Shown: piece after piece, positions 28,880 through 36,930 of the stretch
Position numbering within the stretch: the first letter of the stretch is position 1
Layout of the letters: the number at the start of each line of letters is the position of its first letter
Assembly: GCF_900101345.1 (NCBI RefSeq)
Contig: NZ_FMUX01000016.1
Location: 1-64,000 of the forward strand
Source: Desulfoluna spongiiphila
Lineage (GTDB): Bacteria > Desulfobacterota > Desulfobacteria > Desulfobacterales > Desulfolunaceae
Direction of reading: 5' to 3'
Length of the DNA: 64,000 bases
Translations under genes and position numbers: made by a program
The notes under the pieces: model-generated
Told to the model about the DNA's origin: nothing
Seen by the model: only the letters and a program-made list of their open reading frames with translations
Databases searched by the model: none

Positions 28880-29043
28880 GGCAGGGACCTCCTGTTAAGG
28901 CCCGGCACCCGATGGGGCTTTCGCCCTTCGATCCCATACTCCCAGAGATAAAGAAAAAGCCCCGCCACATACCCCAACCCGGGGAGCAGAAGGACAATGA
29001 CAACCTCAATATAATTCCGACACCACGCCTTGAACTCTTTCAT
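28876..29043 (-). CDS. Small membrane protein coupled to the glycosyltransferase
   Basis: ATG at 29043 is preceded by AGGTGG at a good distance. The frame gives 55 residues: a short basic start (MKEFKAWCRNY), one long hydrophobic helix (IEVVIVLLLPGLGYVAGLFL) and a basic tail. Its TGA overlaps the glycosyltransferase ATG (CCATGA). A single-helix anchor or partner for the glycosyltransferase is a reasonable guess. No family was recognised. Confidence 0.6.
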   Translation of the reverse strand: MKEFKAWCRNYIEVVIVLLLPGLGYVAGLFLYLWEYGIEGRKPHRVPGLNRRSLP

Positions 29044-29322
29044 CACATGCCACCTGGTTTATCGTCACTAAAAAATCATACATTCCTTATTCTACCGGGC
29101 ATAGCCTTCGGCAGCCCTGCCGGGGGTAAACCTAACGCACCCCGGGCGGCCTTGAAACCCTTTTCCATAACGACGAATCAACCCCTTGGACACGCCCATC
29201 AAGGATCCCTCTGTCTCTTCAGCCCCATGCATCCCTTGCCCAAACATAGCGCCTGTGAGAAAATAGGGGCCTCATTTCCCATTCACAGAGTGTCCCATCA
29301 ACCCCACCGCACCGGAGTCCCC

Positions 29323-30741
29323 ATGGTCATCACCGCCAACCCGTTTATCGATGAAACCCGAATCTACAGCCTCAACGACCGGCTCCCGGCCAAAGGCCGC
29401 TACGTCCTCTACCTCATGCAGCAAAGCCAGCGTACCCGGTTCAACCACGCCCTGGAGTACGCGGTGCAGCGGGCCAACGCCTTAAAGCTCCCCCTGCTTA
29501 CGGTCACAGGGCTCATGGAAAGCTATCCCGAGGCCACCTGGCGCCACTACCAGTTCATGTTGGAAGGGCTCTGCGATGTCCAAAAAAACCTGAAAACACG
29601 AAAAATCGGGTTCCGCATCCTGAAAGGAATCCCGTCGGAGGTCGCACTGGGGCTTGCAGGCGAAGCGGCCCTCATCGTATGCGACCGGGGCTACCTGAGG
29701 CACCAGCGGAGCTGGAGACAGGAGATCGCCACATCAGCCCCGTGCCCCGTCATTGAGGTGGAATCCGATGCCGTGGTGCCGGTGGAGTGCGCATCAATCA
29801 AGCGCGAATATGCCGCCCGAACCCTCCGGCCCAAGATCGAAAGGCTCCTGGACCGCTACCTGGTGGGACTCTCCGCCACCCCCGTCGAGGTGCCCTTTCC
29901 CCCCACCCTCCTGACCAAAGGCGGCATCGACCCAAGCAGGGGCCTTCCGAAAAGCTTTAACGTGGATCGATGCGTAGCGCCCGTCAACCGGTTCAAGGGC
30001 GGAGAACAAGAGGCCCAAAAACGCCTGGACCGTTTTGTTTCGGAGACCCTCTCCCGCTACGCAACCCACCGCAACAAGCCCGAAGAAAACGCCATTTCGG
30101 AGATCTCACCCTACCTCCACTTCGGCCAGCTTTCTCCATTGGACGCGGCCCTTGCCGCAAGCCATGGCGGTATCTCCTGCCCGGAGGCCGTGGCCGTCTT
30201 CATCGAAGAACTCGTCGTCCGCCGGGAACTGGCCATCAACTACACCTGGTTCGAACCGGACTACGACACCTTCGAGGCCGCAGCCCCTGCCTGGGCACAG
30301 GAAACCCTTGCCGCCCGAGGCATGGCACAGGACCTCTACACCAGGGAGGAGCTTACGGCCTGCAACACCCACGACACCTACTGGAACGCGGCCATGGCCG
30401 AGATGGTCCACACAGGGTTCATGCACAACTACATGCGAATGTACTGGGGGAAAAAAATCCTGGAATGGTCACACGATGCGAAAGAGGCCTATGAAACGGC
30501 CCTTTACCTCAACAATCGCTACTTTCTGGACGGACGGGACCCCAACTCCTATGCCGGGGTGGGCTGGACCTTCGGCCTCCACGACCGCGCCTGGCCTCAG
30601 CAGCCCGGCTTCGGCAAGGTGCGCTCCATGAAAGCCTCGGGGCTGAAGCGAAAATGCAATATCCAGGGGTATGTCCAAAGAGTGGAGGCACTGGTTCGCG
30701 AAGGCTCCGGCCACGACTCGGAGCCTCCGGCGGCGAGGTGA
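29323..30741 (+). CDS. phrB: Class II deoxyribodipyrimidine photolyase
   Basis: A 472-residue FAD enzyme that splits UV-induced cyclobutane pyrimidine dimers with light. Class II features: YVLYLMQQSQRTRFNHALEY at the N-terminus, VCDRGYLRHQRSWR, then ISPYLHFGQLSP, RRELAINYTWF and the C-terminal block MYWGKKILEWS, NNRYFLDGRDPNSYAGVGW. I choose the ATG at 29323 (MVITANPFID), since 182 codons upstream are not protein-like. The last residues (SEPPAAR) and the stop are encoded by a REP-like repeat, so the native end was replaced. The symbol phrB is used loosely; class II is a distinct lineage. Confidence 0.9.
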   Translation: MVITANPFIDETRIYSLNDRLPAKGRYVLYLMQQSQRTRFNHALEYAVQRANALKLPLLTVTGLMESYPEATWRHYQFMLEGLCDVQKNLKTRKIGFRILKGIPSEVALGLAGEAALIVCDRGYLRHQRSWRQEIATSAPCPVIEVESDAVVPVECASIKREYAARTLRPKIERLLDRYLVGLSATPVEVPFPPTLLTKGGIDPSRGLPKSFNVDRCVAPVNRFKGGEQEAQKRLDRFVSETLSRYATHRNKPEENAISEISPYLHFGQLSPLDAALAASHGGISCPEAVAVFIEELVVRRELAINYTWFEPDYDTFEAAAPAWAQETLAARGMAQDLYTREELTACNTHDTYWNAAMAEMVHTGFMHNYMRMYWGKKILEWSHDAKEAYETALYLNNRYFLDGRDPNSYAGVGWTFGLHDRAWPQQPGFGKVRSMKASGLKRKCNIQGYVQRVEALVREGSGHDSEPPAAR

Positions 30742-30804
30742 GCCACCTCGAAAGCATATTGCCCTTGCGTTTTGTCCCTCGTTCCTGGGGCCAAACCGCA
30801 AGGG
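30723..30804. repeat. Composite REP-like repeat, copy 2
   Basis: Palindrome 1 (GCCTCCGGCGGCGAGGTGAG, then CCACCTCGAAAGC) overlaps the photolyase stop. Palindrome 2 has arms GCCCTTGCGTTTTG and CCAAACCGCAAGGGC around TCCCTCGTTCCTGGGG. Its arms differ from copy 1 yet still pair. Confidence 0.7.
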
Positions 30805-30965
30805 CCTTCGGTTCGGGCTTCGCCCGATATAAATACTGACGGCTTGTGCGGGATGGTTCACAAGCTTCGAAGTACCTTGAAGCTGGTTGCTTCGCTCCCA
30901 AGGGGAGCCTGGGAACGGTCAAAGAACTCACATCACGACGTTCTCCATGCATTTGCCACAGGATG

Positions 30966-31553
30966 TCAAGGAACCCCCACCTTGCCGCCCAGTTCGCGGT
31001 ATCGCGGGCAGGTCACCAGATGGTCGTTGACCATTCCCACAGCCTGCATAAAGGCGTAGCAGATGGTGGACCCCACAAAGGTGAACCCCAGCTTTTTGAG
31101 AGCCTTGCTCATGGCATCGGACTCCGGGGTGCTGGCGGGCACCTCGGCCATGGCTCGAAAACCGTTGTCCAGGGGCTTTCCGCCTGTGAACCCCCAGAGA
31201 AACCCGGAAAAGGCACCCTGGGACTGCTCCATCGCGAGGAATGCCTTTGCGTTTTTCACCGCACCCCGGACTTTCAGCTTGTTTCGAATAATCCCGGGAT
31301 CGGCCAAAAGGGCCTCGATCTTGGCCTCGTTGTAGAGGGCGACCTTTTCCGGAGCAAGGCCGTCCATCACCTCCAGATAGTGCGCCCTTTTTTTCAGCAC
31401 CGTGATCCAGGAGAGTCCGGCTTGAAACCCTTCAAGCAAGAGCATGGCAAAGAGTTTTCTGCTGTCGTGCTCGGGCACGCCCCACTCTTCGTCGTGGTAA
31501 GCCACGTAAATGGGCGTATCCCCGCACCAGGGGCATCGTTCGTCCGTCATCAA
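30966..31553 (-). CDS. tag: DNA-3-methyladenine glycosylase I
   Basis: A 195-residue base-excision enzyme removing 3-methyladenine. Zinc ligands are in RCPWCG near the N-terminus, with a His in ...MVNDH and a Cys in TCPRY near the C-terminus. The recognition region includes YHDEEWGVP, LEGFQAGLSW and FVGSTICYAFMQAVG. Length is normal. The mutY stop lies 31 bases upstream on the same strand, so they form a repair operon. Confidence 0.94.
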   Translation of the reverse strand: MMTDERCPWCGDTPIYVAYHDEEWGVPEHDSRKLFAMLLLEGFQAGLSWITVLKKRAHYLEVMDGLAPEKVALYNEAKIEALLADPGIIRNKLKVRGAVKNAKAFLAMEQSQGAFSGFLWGFTGGKPLDNGFRAMAEVPASTPESDAMSKALKKLGFTFVGSTICYAFMQAVGMVNDHLVTCPRYRELGGKVGVP

Positions 31554-31584
31554 CTATCCTTCCTTACATTCTATATCACTAAGA

Positions 31585-32655
31585 TTATGCCAACGCCTCC
31601 ACCAGCAACGGAAACAGTTTCCGATTGGCCGTGGGGAAGGCAAGGCGCTCCAGGTCCTCCGGCACGATCCAGTCCACGGGCTGCCCCTTTGTCGGCTTAG
31701 GGGTCCCCCCTTCGACCTCTGCCAGATAGACGAAAAGCTGCACCCGAAAGTGTGAATAGGCGTGGGTGACGCTTCCCACCATCTTCCCAACAACCGGCAC
31801 GATACCCAGTTCATCCACAAGGCACCGCTCAAGGGTCCCGGCGTGGGTTTCCCCTGCCTGGACCCGTCCCCCTGGGAACTCCCACATCCCGGCAAGATGG
31901 CCCTTTGCAGGGCGTTTCTGCACCAGGATTTTTCCGTTTTGGACCACCACTGCCAGGGCCACGGGATACAGGGGCACCGCTTTTCTGATCCCTTTGACGG
32001 GAAAGGCCTCCTGTTTTCCCAAAGCCCGGGCTTTGCATCCGGCACCCAGGGGACAACGGGGACAGTCAGGCCGCTTGGGCGTGCACACCGTTGCCCCGAG
32101 CTCCATCATGGCCTGGTTGAAATCCCCGGGCCGGGTTTCCGGCACCGCCACGTCCACCGCCTCCTGGATGGCCCGCTTCACCCCCGCAGAGGTCACCACA
32201 CCATCAAGGGCGAAAAGCCGGGTCACCACCCGGTTGACATTGCCGTCCACGGCAGCTGTGGGATGCCCGAAGGCGATGCTCTGCACTGCCGCACAGGTAT
32301 AGGGCCCCACGCCGGGCAAGCCGGAGAAGGCATTCGGGGTGTCCGGCACCCTTCCTCCATGCTCGTCCCGCACCGTGCGCATGGCCTTTAAAAAGTTGTG
32401 GCAGCGGTTGTAGTAGCCCAGCCCCTCCCACATCTTCAGAACCCGATCGTCCTGGGCGTCCGCAAGGGCCGTGACGTCGGGAAAAGCACGAGTGAACCGG
32501 TCATAATAGGGAATCACCGTGGCAACCTGGGTCTGCTGCAGCATCACCTCAGAGAGCCAGATCCGGTAAGGGTCCGTCGTCTGCCGCCACGGCAGGATCC
32601 GTTTGTTGGTGTCGTACCACGAGAGCAGAAGCCCCGCGTCCAGAATGTCTGCCAT
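31585..32655 (-). CDS. mutY: A/G-specific adenine glycosylase MutY
   Basis: A 356-residue glycosylase removing adenine opposite 8-oxoguanine. The N-terminal domain (1-225) has LPWRQTTDPYRIWLSEVMLQ, the helix-hairpin-helix LPGVGPYTCAAVQSIAFG, a catalytic Asp in VDGNVNRV, and the 4Fe-4S cysteines in CTPKRPDCPRCPLGAGC. The C-terminal 120 residues are a NUDIX-like MutT domain (GMWEFPGGRVQAGE) that recognises 8-oxoG. It lies upstream of tag in a two-gene repair unit. Confidence 0.95.
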   Translation of the reverse strand: MADILDAGLLLSWYDTNKRILPWRQTTDPYRIWLSEVMLQQTQVATVIPYYDRFTRAFPDVTALADAQDDRVLKMWEGLGYYNRCHNFLKAMRTVRDEHGGRVPDTPNAFSGLPGVGPYTCAAVQSIAFGHPTAAVDGNVNRVVTRLFALDGVVTSAGVKRAIQEAVDVAVPETRPGDFNQAMMELGATVCTPKRPDCPRCPLGAGCKARALGKQEAFPVKGIRKAVPLYPVALAVVVQNGKILVQKRPAKGHLAGMWEFPGGRVQAGETHAGTLERCLVDELGIVPVVGKMVGSVTHAYSHFRVQLFVYLAEVEGGTPKPTKGQPVDWIVPEDLERLAFPTANRKLFPLLVEALA

Positions 32656-32732
32656 ATGCGTCCTTATGTTGCAGGGTTATAACGACTCGGCCTATTGCTG
32701 CCTTCTATGGTTAAAGTGGGTGGAAAAAGCTT

Positions 32733-32788
32733 GCCTCAGGCGGCGAGGTGAGCCACCTCGAAAGCAGGTTGCGAATGCGCTTTCCCCT
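32733..32788. repeat. Composite REP-like repeat, copy 3 (palindrome 1 only)
   Basis: GCCTCAGGCGGCGAGGTGAG, then CCACCTCGAAAGCAGG. The second palindrome is missing and is replaced by the GGAGCGCC inverted repeat that starts at 32789. Confidence 0.65.
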
Positions 32789-32856
32789 GGAGCGCCGCAC
32801 TCCTGTGCGGCACGGGTAACGACGGACTAAAAAGCCGCACCGGAGTGCGGCGCTCC
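32789..32856. repeat. Inverted repeat with 23-base GGAGCGCCGCAC arms
   Basis: Left arm 32789-32811 starts GGAGCGCCGCACTCC; right arm 32834-32856 ends GGAGTGCGGCGCTCC. They pair almost perfectly around a 22-base loop. A related single arm (GTGCGGCGCTCC) is near 19036-19048. No T-run follows. Confidence 0.6.
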
Positions 32857-33034
32857 GTTTCCGTCGATTTTTCTCGATTTTTTTTGAAGGTCGCGGCCCA
32901 AACTTCATTCAAAAAGAACGAATGAAACGGGCCTCTCCTGCAAAAACGGTTGCCATATGTCACACATCACGCAAATGCCCCGAAAGCGATTGAATACCAA
33001 GTACCTCCATGCACTTAACCATAGGAGGCGTTTT

Positions 33035-33928
33035 TTACCCTTTCCGCAATGTCACCCATAATGCAGCGGCCAGAATCATGGCCCCACCCGCAAGGGACCG
33101 TGCCGTGGGCACTTCTCCCAAAAAGAAACAGGCCGCGGCGATGCCGTACACCGGCTCCAGGGAGGCGATGATGCTCGCTTTTCGAGCCGAAACGGTTTTC
33201 ATGCCCTGGATAAAAAGGGTGTGTGAGACCCCGGTGAAAAGAACCCCCAGAAGCAGGAGATACCCGAAATCGGTTACCGTGGGGATTTCTGGAAAAAGGC
33301 AGAGGAAGGGAAAAAGAACCAGCACAGCGGCGGCATCCTGCCAGAAGGAGACCACAGCGCCGTGGTACCTCTGCCCGAACCGACGATTAAGGAGAGAGAG
33401 CACGGCAAAGGTCAGGCCCGAGGCCAGACCCCAGAGCGCCCCTTCAAACACGGGTTCTCCAGGGTGAAATCGGGGCACCACCAAAGAGACACCGGCCAGG
33501 GTCCACAGGGCCGGGGCAAGGGTTCGCCACCGAAAGGGCTTCCTGTCAAAAAGGGGTTCGAGGAGTGTTGTAAACACAGGAAATGTGGCAAAGGTAAGCA
33601 GGCCGACAGCTACGGAGGACACCTGAATCGACTGGAAAAAGGTCCCCCAGTGCACCGCCAGGATAAGGCCCTGAAGGGCCATCAGCAAATAATCCCGCGT
33701 GGAGGCAAGGCGCAGGGTACGCCCGGTCAGATGAATCAAAGGCCCCAGGAAGAGCGCGGCAAAAAACACCCGCCCGAACACAATGGACACAGGGGAAAGG
33801 TGCACCAGCTTCCCAAAGAGCCCGGCCACCCCGAAGAGCAGCGTGGCCGTATGGATCAGCACATAATCCCGGGACATGCCCGAGGCCAAAAGACCCTTTC
33901 CTGCATTGGATGCATAGGTTTCGTTCAT
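33035..33928 (-). CDS. DMT-superfamily transporter (EamA)
   Basis: A 297-residue inner-membrane protein with about ten helices in two EamA repeats (about 20-150 and 165-295). Members export or import metabolites such as amino acids; the substrate here is unknown. The internal ATG at 33928 (MNETYASNAGKG) is chosen because the upstream 12 residues are basic and not family-like, with a weak AGG ribosome site. It stands alone between repeats. Confidence 0.8.
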   Translation of the reverse strand: MNETYASNAGKGLLASGMSRDYVLIHTATLLFGVAGLFGKLVHLSPVSIVFGRVFFAALFLGPLIHLTGRTLRLASTRDYLLMALQGLILAVHWGTFFQSIQVSSVAVGLLTFATFPVFTTLLEPLFDRKPFRWRTLAPALWTLAGVSLVVPRFHPGEPVFEGALWGLASGLTFAVLSLLNRRFGQRYHGAVVSFWQDAAAVLVLFPFLCLFPEIPTVTDFGYLLLLGVLFTGVSHTLFIQGMKTVSARKASIIASLEPVYGIAAACFFLGEVPTARSLAGGAMILAAALWVTLRKG

Positions 33929-33986
33929 GGACCTGTTATACCGGAGACGGACCATCCATGCCACAACCGGAAGAAAAAAACAGCAT

Positions 33987-34097
33987 TGGTCATCGTTGGG
34001 GCCACCAGGGTGTTATTGATGACACCATCCCAAAAGGCCGACAGCCCGTAGGGTGAACTCTATGCACCGTGTCCGAGTCACCCAAGGTTTCGATTTT
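33987..34097. repeat. 111-bp intergenic repeat, copy 1
   Basis: Closely matches 39048-39158 along its whole length (TGTTATTGATG, CCAAAAGGCCGACAGCCCGT, CACCCAAGGTTTCGATTTT). The two copies are in the same direction and bracket maeA-sdhB-sdhA. It contains one GTAGGGTG end of the family seen at 50979. Confidence 0.75.
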
Positions 34098-34183
34098 TAT
34101 TATAGATATGGCTATAACGAGGACTAAGCCCACAATATCCGTAGAGTCACCAATTTTGGCGACGGGCGTAGCCCGCGACGAAT

Positions 34184-34266
34184 GCCCTTGCGCTTTGCCC
34201 TGAGGAACGAAGGGCAAAGCGCAAGGGTAGTCAGCTTTCGAGGTGGCTCACCTCGCCGCCGGAGGC
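34184..34266. repeat. Composite REP-like repeat, copy 4 (inverted)
   Basis: Opposite in orientation to the other copies. Palindrome 2 has perfect 17-base arms, CCCTTGCGCTTTGCCCT (34185-34201) and AGGGCAAAGCGCAAGGG (34211-34227), around GAGGAACGA. Palindrome 1 follows (GCTTTCGAGGTGGC...GCCGCCGGAGGC). It lies 24 bases beyond the maeA stop and may act as its terminator or mRNA 3' stabiliser. Confidence 0.75.
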
Positions 34267-34289
34267 GTGTTCATAGAAGGCAGCTCTAT

Positions 34290-36017
34290 TTATGCCTCCA
34301 GGGGAAGGTAGACCGGTTTCCAGATCATGTGGTCAACGGCTTCGTCCAGGCGCGCAGGGTCCGTGTTGTGGTCAAAGGCGCTGAAGGCGCACTTTCGGGC
34401 GACGCCTTCACGAATGGCGGCGCGTCCCACGGCCTTGGCAACCTTGAGGGTTACCTCCTGGAGCCTGTCCACGGAGGGAAACAGGGCACCACGGGCGAGG
34501 TCGTGACTGCTGACGCAGTCCGCTGCGGCATGGGCGGCGGCGGTGAAAAAGCTGGGGAGCACTTTGGTGGCACCGGAGGCGATGACGCCCAGGCCCACAC
34601 CGGGAAAGATGAAGACGTTGTTGCACTGGCCCACGCGGTACTCGGAGCCGCCGTGGTTCACCGGATCAAAGGGGCTGCCCGTAGCCACGAGTGCCTTGCC
34701 GTCGGTCCAGTTGTAGATGTCCTCGGGAATGGCCTCGGTGTTGGCCGTGGGGTTGCTCAAGGGGAGGATGATGGGGCGTTCGGTGTTGGCAAGGACCTTG
34801 GTCACCACCTCTTTGGTAAAGCAGCCGTGCTGGCCGGAGGTGCCGATGAGAACAGTGACGCCCGCCTTTTCGATGACGTTTTCAAGGGCGCCGTCGGCGG
34901 AGCTGTTGAACCAGGGGAGCGCCCCGGGGTCCTTGGCAAATTTTTCTTTATACGGGTCGAGGCTGCGATCGGTGGTGACAAGGCCCCGGGAGTCCAAAGT
35001 AAAAATCCGGGCGCGGGCCTCGGCAACGGCCATGCCCTCTTCCACCAGGGCCGCCTCGATCTGCTCGGCAATGCCCACGCCGCCGGCCCCTGCACCGTGG
35101 ATAAGGTAGACCTGATCTTTAAGGCCTTCGCTTTTGATCTTCATGGCGGCAAGGATTCCGGCCAGGGTGACGGAGCCGGTGCCCTGAATGTCGTCGTTGA
35201 AGCTGATGAGGTCATTCACATAGGTGTCGCGGACGGTGAAGGCGTTCTGCTTGGAGAAATCTTCCCACTGGCACAGGGCGTTGGGAAACACCTTTTTAAA
35301 GGCCCTGGCAAATTTTCCCACAAAGGCGAGGTAGTCGTCCCCGGTGAGGCGCCTGTGGTGCCAGCCGATGTATTTGGGGTCCCTGAGCAGCTTCTCGTTG
35401 TCGGTGCCCACATCCAGAGAGATGGGCAGGCAGTGCCAGGGTGCGATGCCGGCCCCCTGGGTGTAGAGCATCAACTTGCCGAGGCAGATGGCCTGGCCCC
35501 CTGCCCCCTGATCGCCGATGCCCAGGATGCCCTGGTTGTCGGTGACAACGGCCACACGGATATCCGCCCGCTCGTAGCGGCGCAGGATCTTTTCGGCGTC
35601 GTCGATGTTGCCGGGATAAAAATGGAGACCGTTGCCCTGGCGAAACATGGAGGAGAACCGCTGGCAGACTATGCCCACCGTGGGTGTGTACACGATGGAC
35701 ATGTACCGGGTGATATCGCTTGAAAGGAGGGCATGGGCGAGGGTGACGTTTCTGTCGAACAGGGACCGGATATAGATAAACTTCTCAAAGTCGCTGACTT
35801 TTTCCTGGATGATATCCTGGGCGTTCAAGACCTGCTGGGAAAGGCTTTTCACTTCAGGGGGAACCAGTCCGCTGATTTCAAAGACTTCGCGTTCCTCGTC
35901 GGAGAAGGCAACCCCTTTGTTGGTGTAGTTATGAAAAAGAACCGCGTTGCCTTTGGCGTTGACCTTCAGTGCCCTGGTGTTGCCGTAGTCGTCAAACTGT
36001 AAATCGTAAATACTCAT
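34290..36017 (-). CDS. maeA: NAD(P)-dependent malic enzyme
   Basis: A 575-residue enzyme oxidatively decarboxylating malate to pyruvate. It has the long malic-enzyme form: MSIVYTPTVGIVCQ (catalytic Tyr), VTDNQGILGIGDQGAGGQ, NDDIQGTGSVTLAGIL (metal-binding Asp region), nucleotide-binding GAGAGGVGIAE, and LPLSNPTANTEA. In a propionate oxidiser it would connect malate to pyruvate and acetyl-CoA. It lies 160 bp after sdhB on the same strand, in the suc-sdh block. Confidence 0.93.
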   Translation of the reverse strand: MSIYDLQFDDYGNTRALKVNAKGNAVLFHNYTNKGVAFSDEEREVFEISGLVPPEVKSLSQQVLNAQDIIQEKVSDFEKFIYIRSLFDRNVTLAHALLSSDITRYMSIVYTPTVGIVCQRFSSMFRQGNGLHFYPGNIDDAEKILRRYERADIRVAVVTDNQGILGIGDQGAGGQAICLGKLMLYTQGAGIAPWHCLPISLDVGTDNEKLLRDPKYIGWHHRRLTGDDYLAFVGKFARAFKKVFPNALCQWEDFSKQNAFTVRDTYVNDLISFNDDIQGTGSVTLAGILAAMKIKSEGLKDQVYLIHGAGAGGVGIAEQIEAALVEEGMAVAEARARIFTLDSRGLVTTDRSLDPYKEKFAKDPGALPWFNSSADGALENVIEKAGVTVLIGTSGQHGCFTKEVVTKVLANTERPIILPLSNPTANTEAIPEDIYNWTDGKALVATGSPFDPVNHGGSEYRVGQCNNVFIFPGVGLGVIASGATKVLPSFFTAAAHAAADCVSSHDLARGALFPSVDRLQEVTLKVAKAVGRAAIREGVARKCAFSAFDHNTDPARLDEAVDHMIWKPVYLPLEA

Positions 36018-36177
36018 GTGTCGTCTACCCCCTTCATTCTATCCGAATCCCTGACTTTATTATTCCTTACTTCTCTGGCCGCATCCGCACCTCTATACCA
36101 TGATACCCGCCGGATGAATAGTGTCTTAGTTTGAAATATCAATCAGTTGTCAGGGTGAGCACGACACACACAATCAA

Positions 36178-36930
36178 TCACTTAAAAAACGATTTCAAAA
36201 ACTCCCGGTTCAAGCGCGAGATGTGGGAGATAGAGATACCCTTGGGACACGCCGCCTCGCACTCCCGCTCGTTGCCGCAGTTGCCGAACCCCTGCTCGGA
36301 CATGCAGGCCACCATGGACTCCACCCTTTTTCTGGCCTCGGGCTTTCCCTGGGGAAGGGTCGACAGGTGGGAAACCCTGGCACTGGTAAAGAGCATGGCC
36401 GCGCCGTTGGGGCAGGCCGCCACACAGGCCCCGCAGCCGATGCACTCGGCAGCGTCCATGGCCAGCTCGGCCTGTTCCTGGGAGACGGCCACGGCATTGG
36501 CATCCGGTGCGCCTCCGGTGTTTACTGAGATGTAACCTCCCGCCTGGATGATGGCATCCAGGGCGCCGCGGTCCACCACCAGGTCCTTGATAACGGTAAA
36601 GGCCCGGGAGCGCCAGGGCTCGATGACCACCACATCGCCGTCTTCAAAGTGGCGCATGTGGAGCTGGCACAGGGTGGTCTCCTTCAGGGGGCCGTGGGCC
36701 TTGCCGTTGACCACCGCCCCGCAGGTGCCGCAGATCCCTTCCCGGCAGTCATGGTCGAAGGCCACGGGCTCTTCCCCGCTGCCCACCAGCCGTTCGTTTA
36801 AAATATCGAGCATCTCAAGGAAGGAGGCATCCGTGGAGATATCCCTCACCTCGTAGGTATCAAGGCGCCCACCGGAGTCTGGGCCATCCTGTTTCCAGAT
36901 TTTCAGGGTCAAACCGATGGTTTCCGTCAT
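36178..36930 (-). CDS. sdhB: Succinate dehydrogenase/fumarate reductase iron-sulfur subunit
   Basis: A 250-residue electron-transfer subunit. The 2Fe-2S cluster is held by CREGICGTCG with a further Cys in TTLCQLH. The 4Fe-4S site is CIGCGACVAACPNGA, and the 3Fe-4S site lies in CMSEQGFGNCGNERECEAACP. It passes electrons between the flavoprotein and the quinone-reactive cytochrome b. Its ATG overlaps the sdhA stop (ATGA). Confidence 0.95.
   Translation of the reverse strand: MTETIGLTLKIWKQDGPDSGGRLDTYEVRDISTDASFLEMLDILNERLVGSGEEPVAFDHDCREGICGTCGAVVNGKAHGPLKETTLCQLHMRHFEDGDVVVIEPWRSRAFTVIKDLVVDRGALDAIIQAGGYISVNTGGAPDANAVAVSQEQAELAMDAAECIGCGACVAACPNGAAMLFTSARVSHLSTLPQGKPEARKRVESMVACMSEQGFGNCGNERECEAACPKGISISHISRLNREFLKSFFK

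Noticed and set aside
34182..35723. 513-codon frame opposite maeA
   Set aside because: Antisense shadow starting inside a REP-like repeat.
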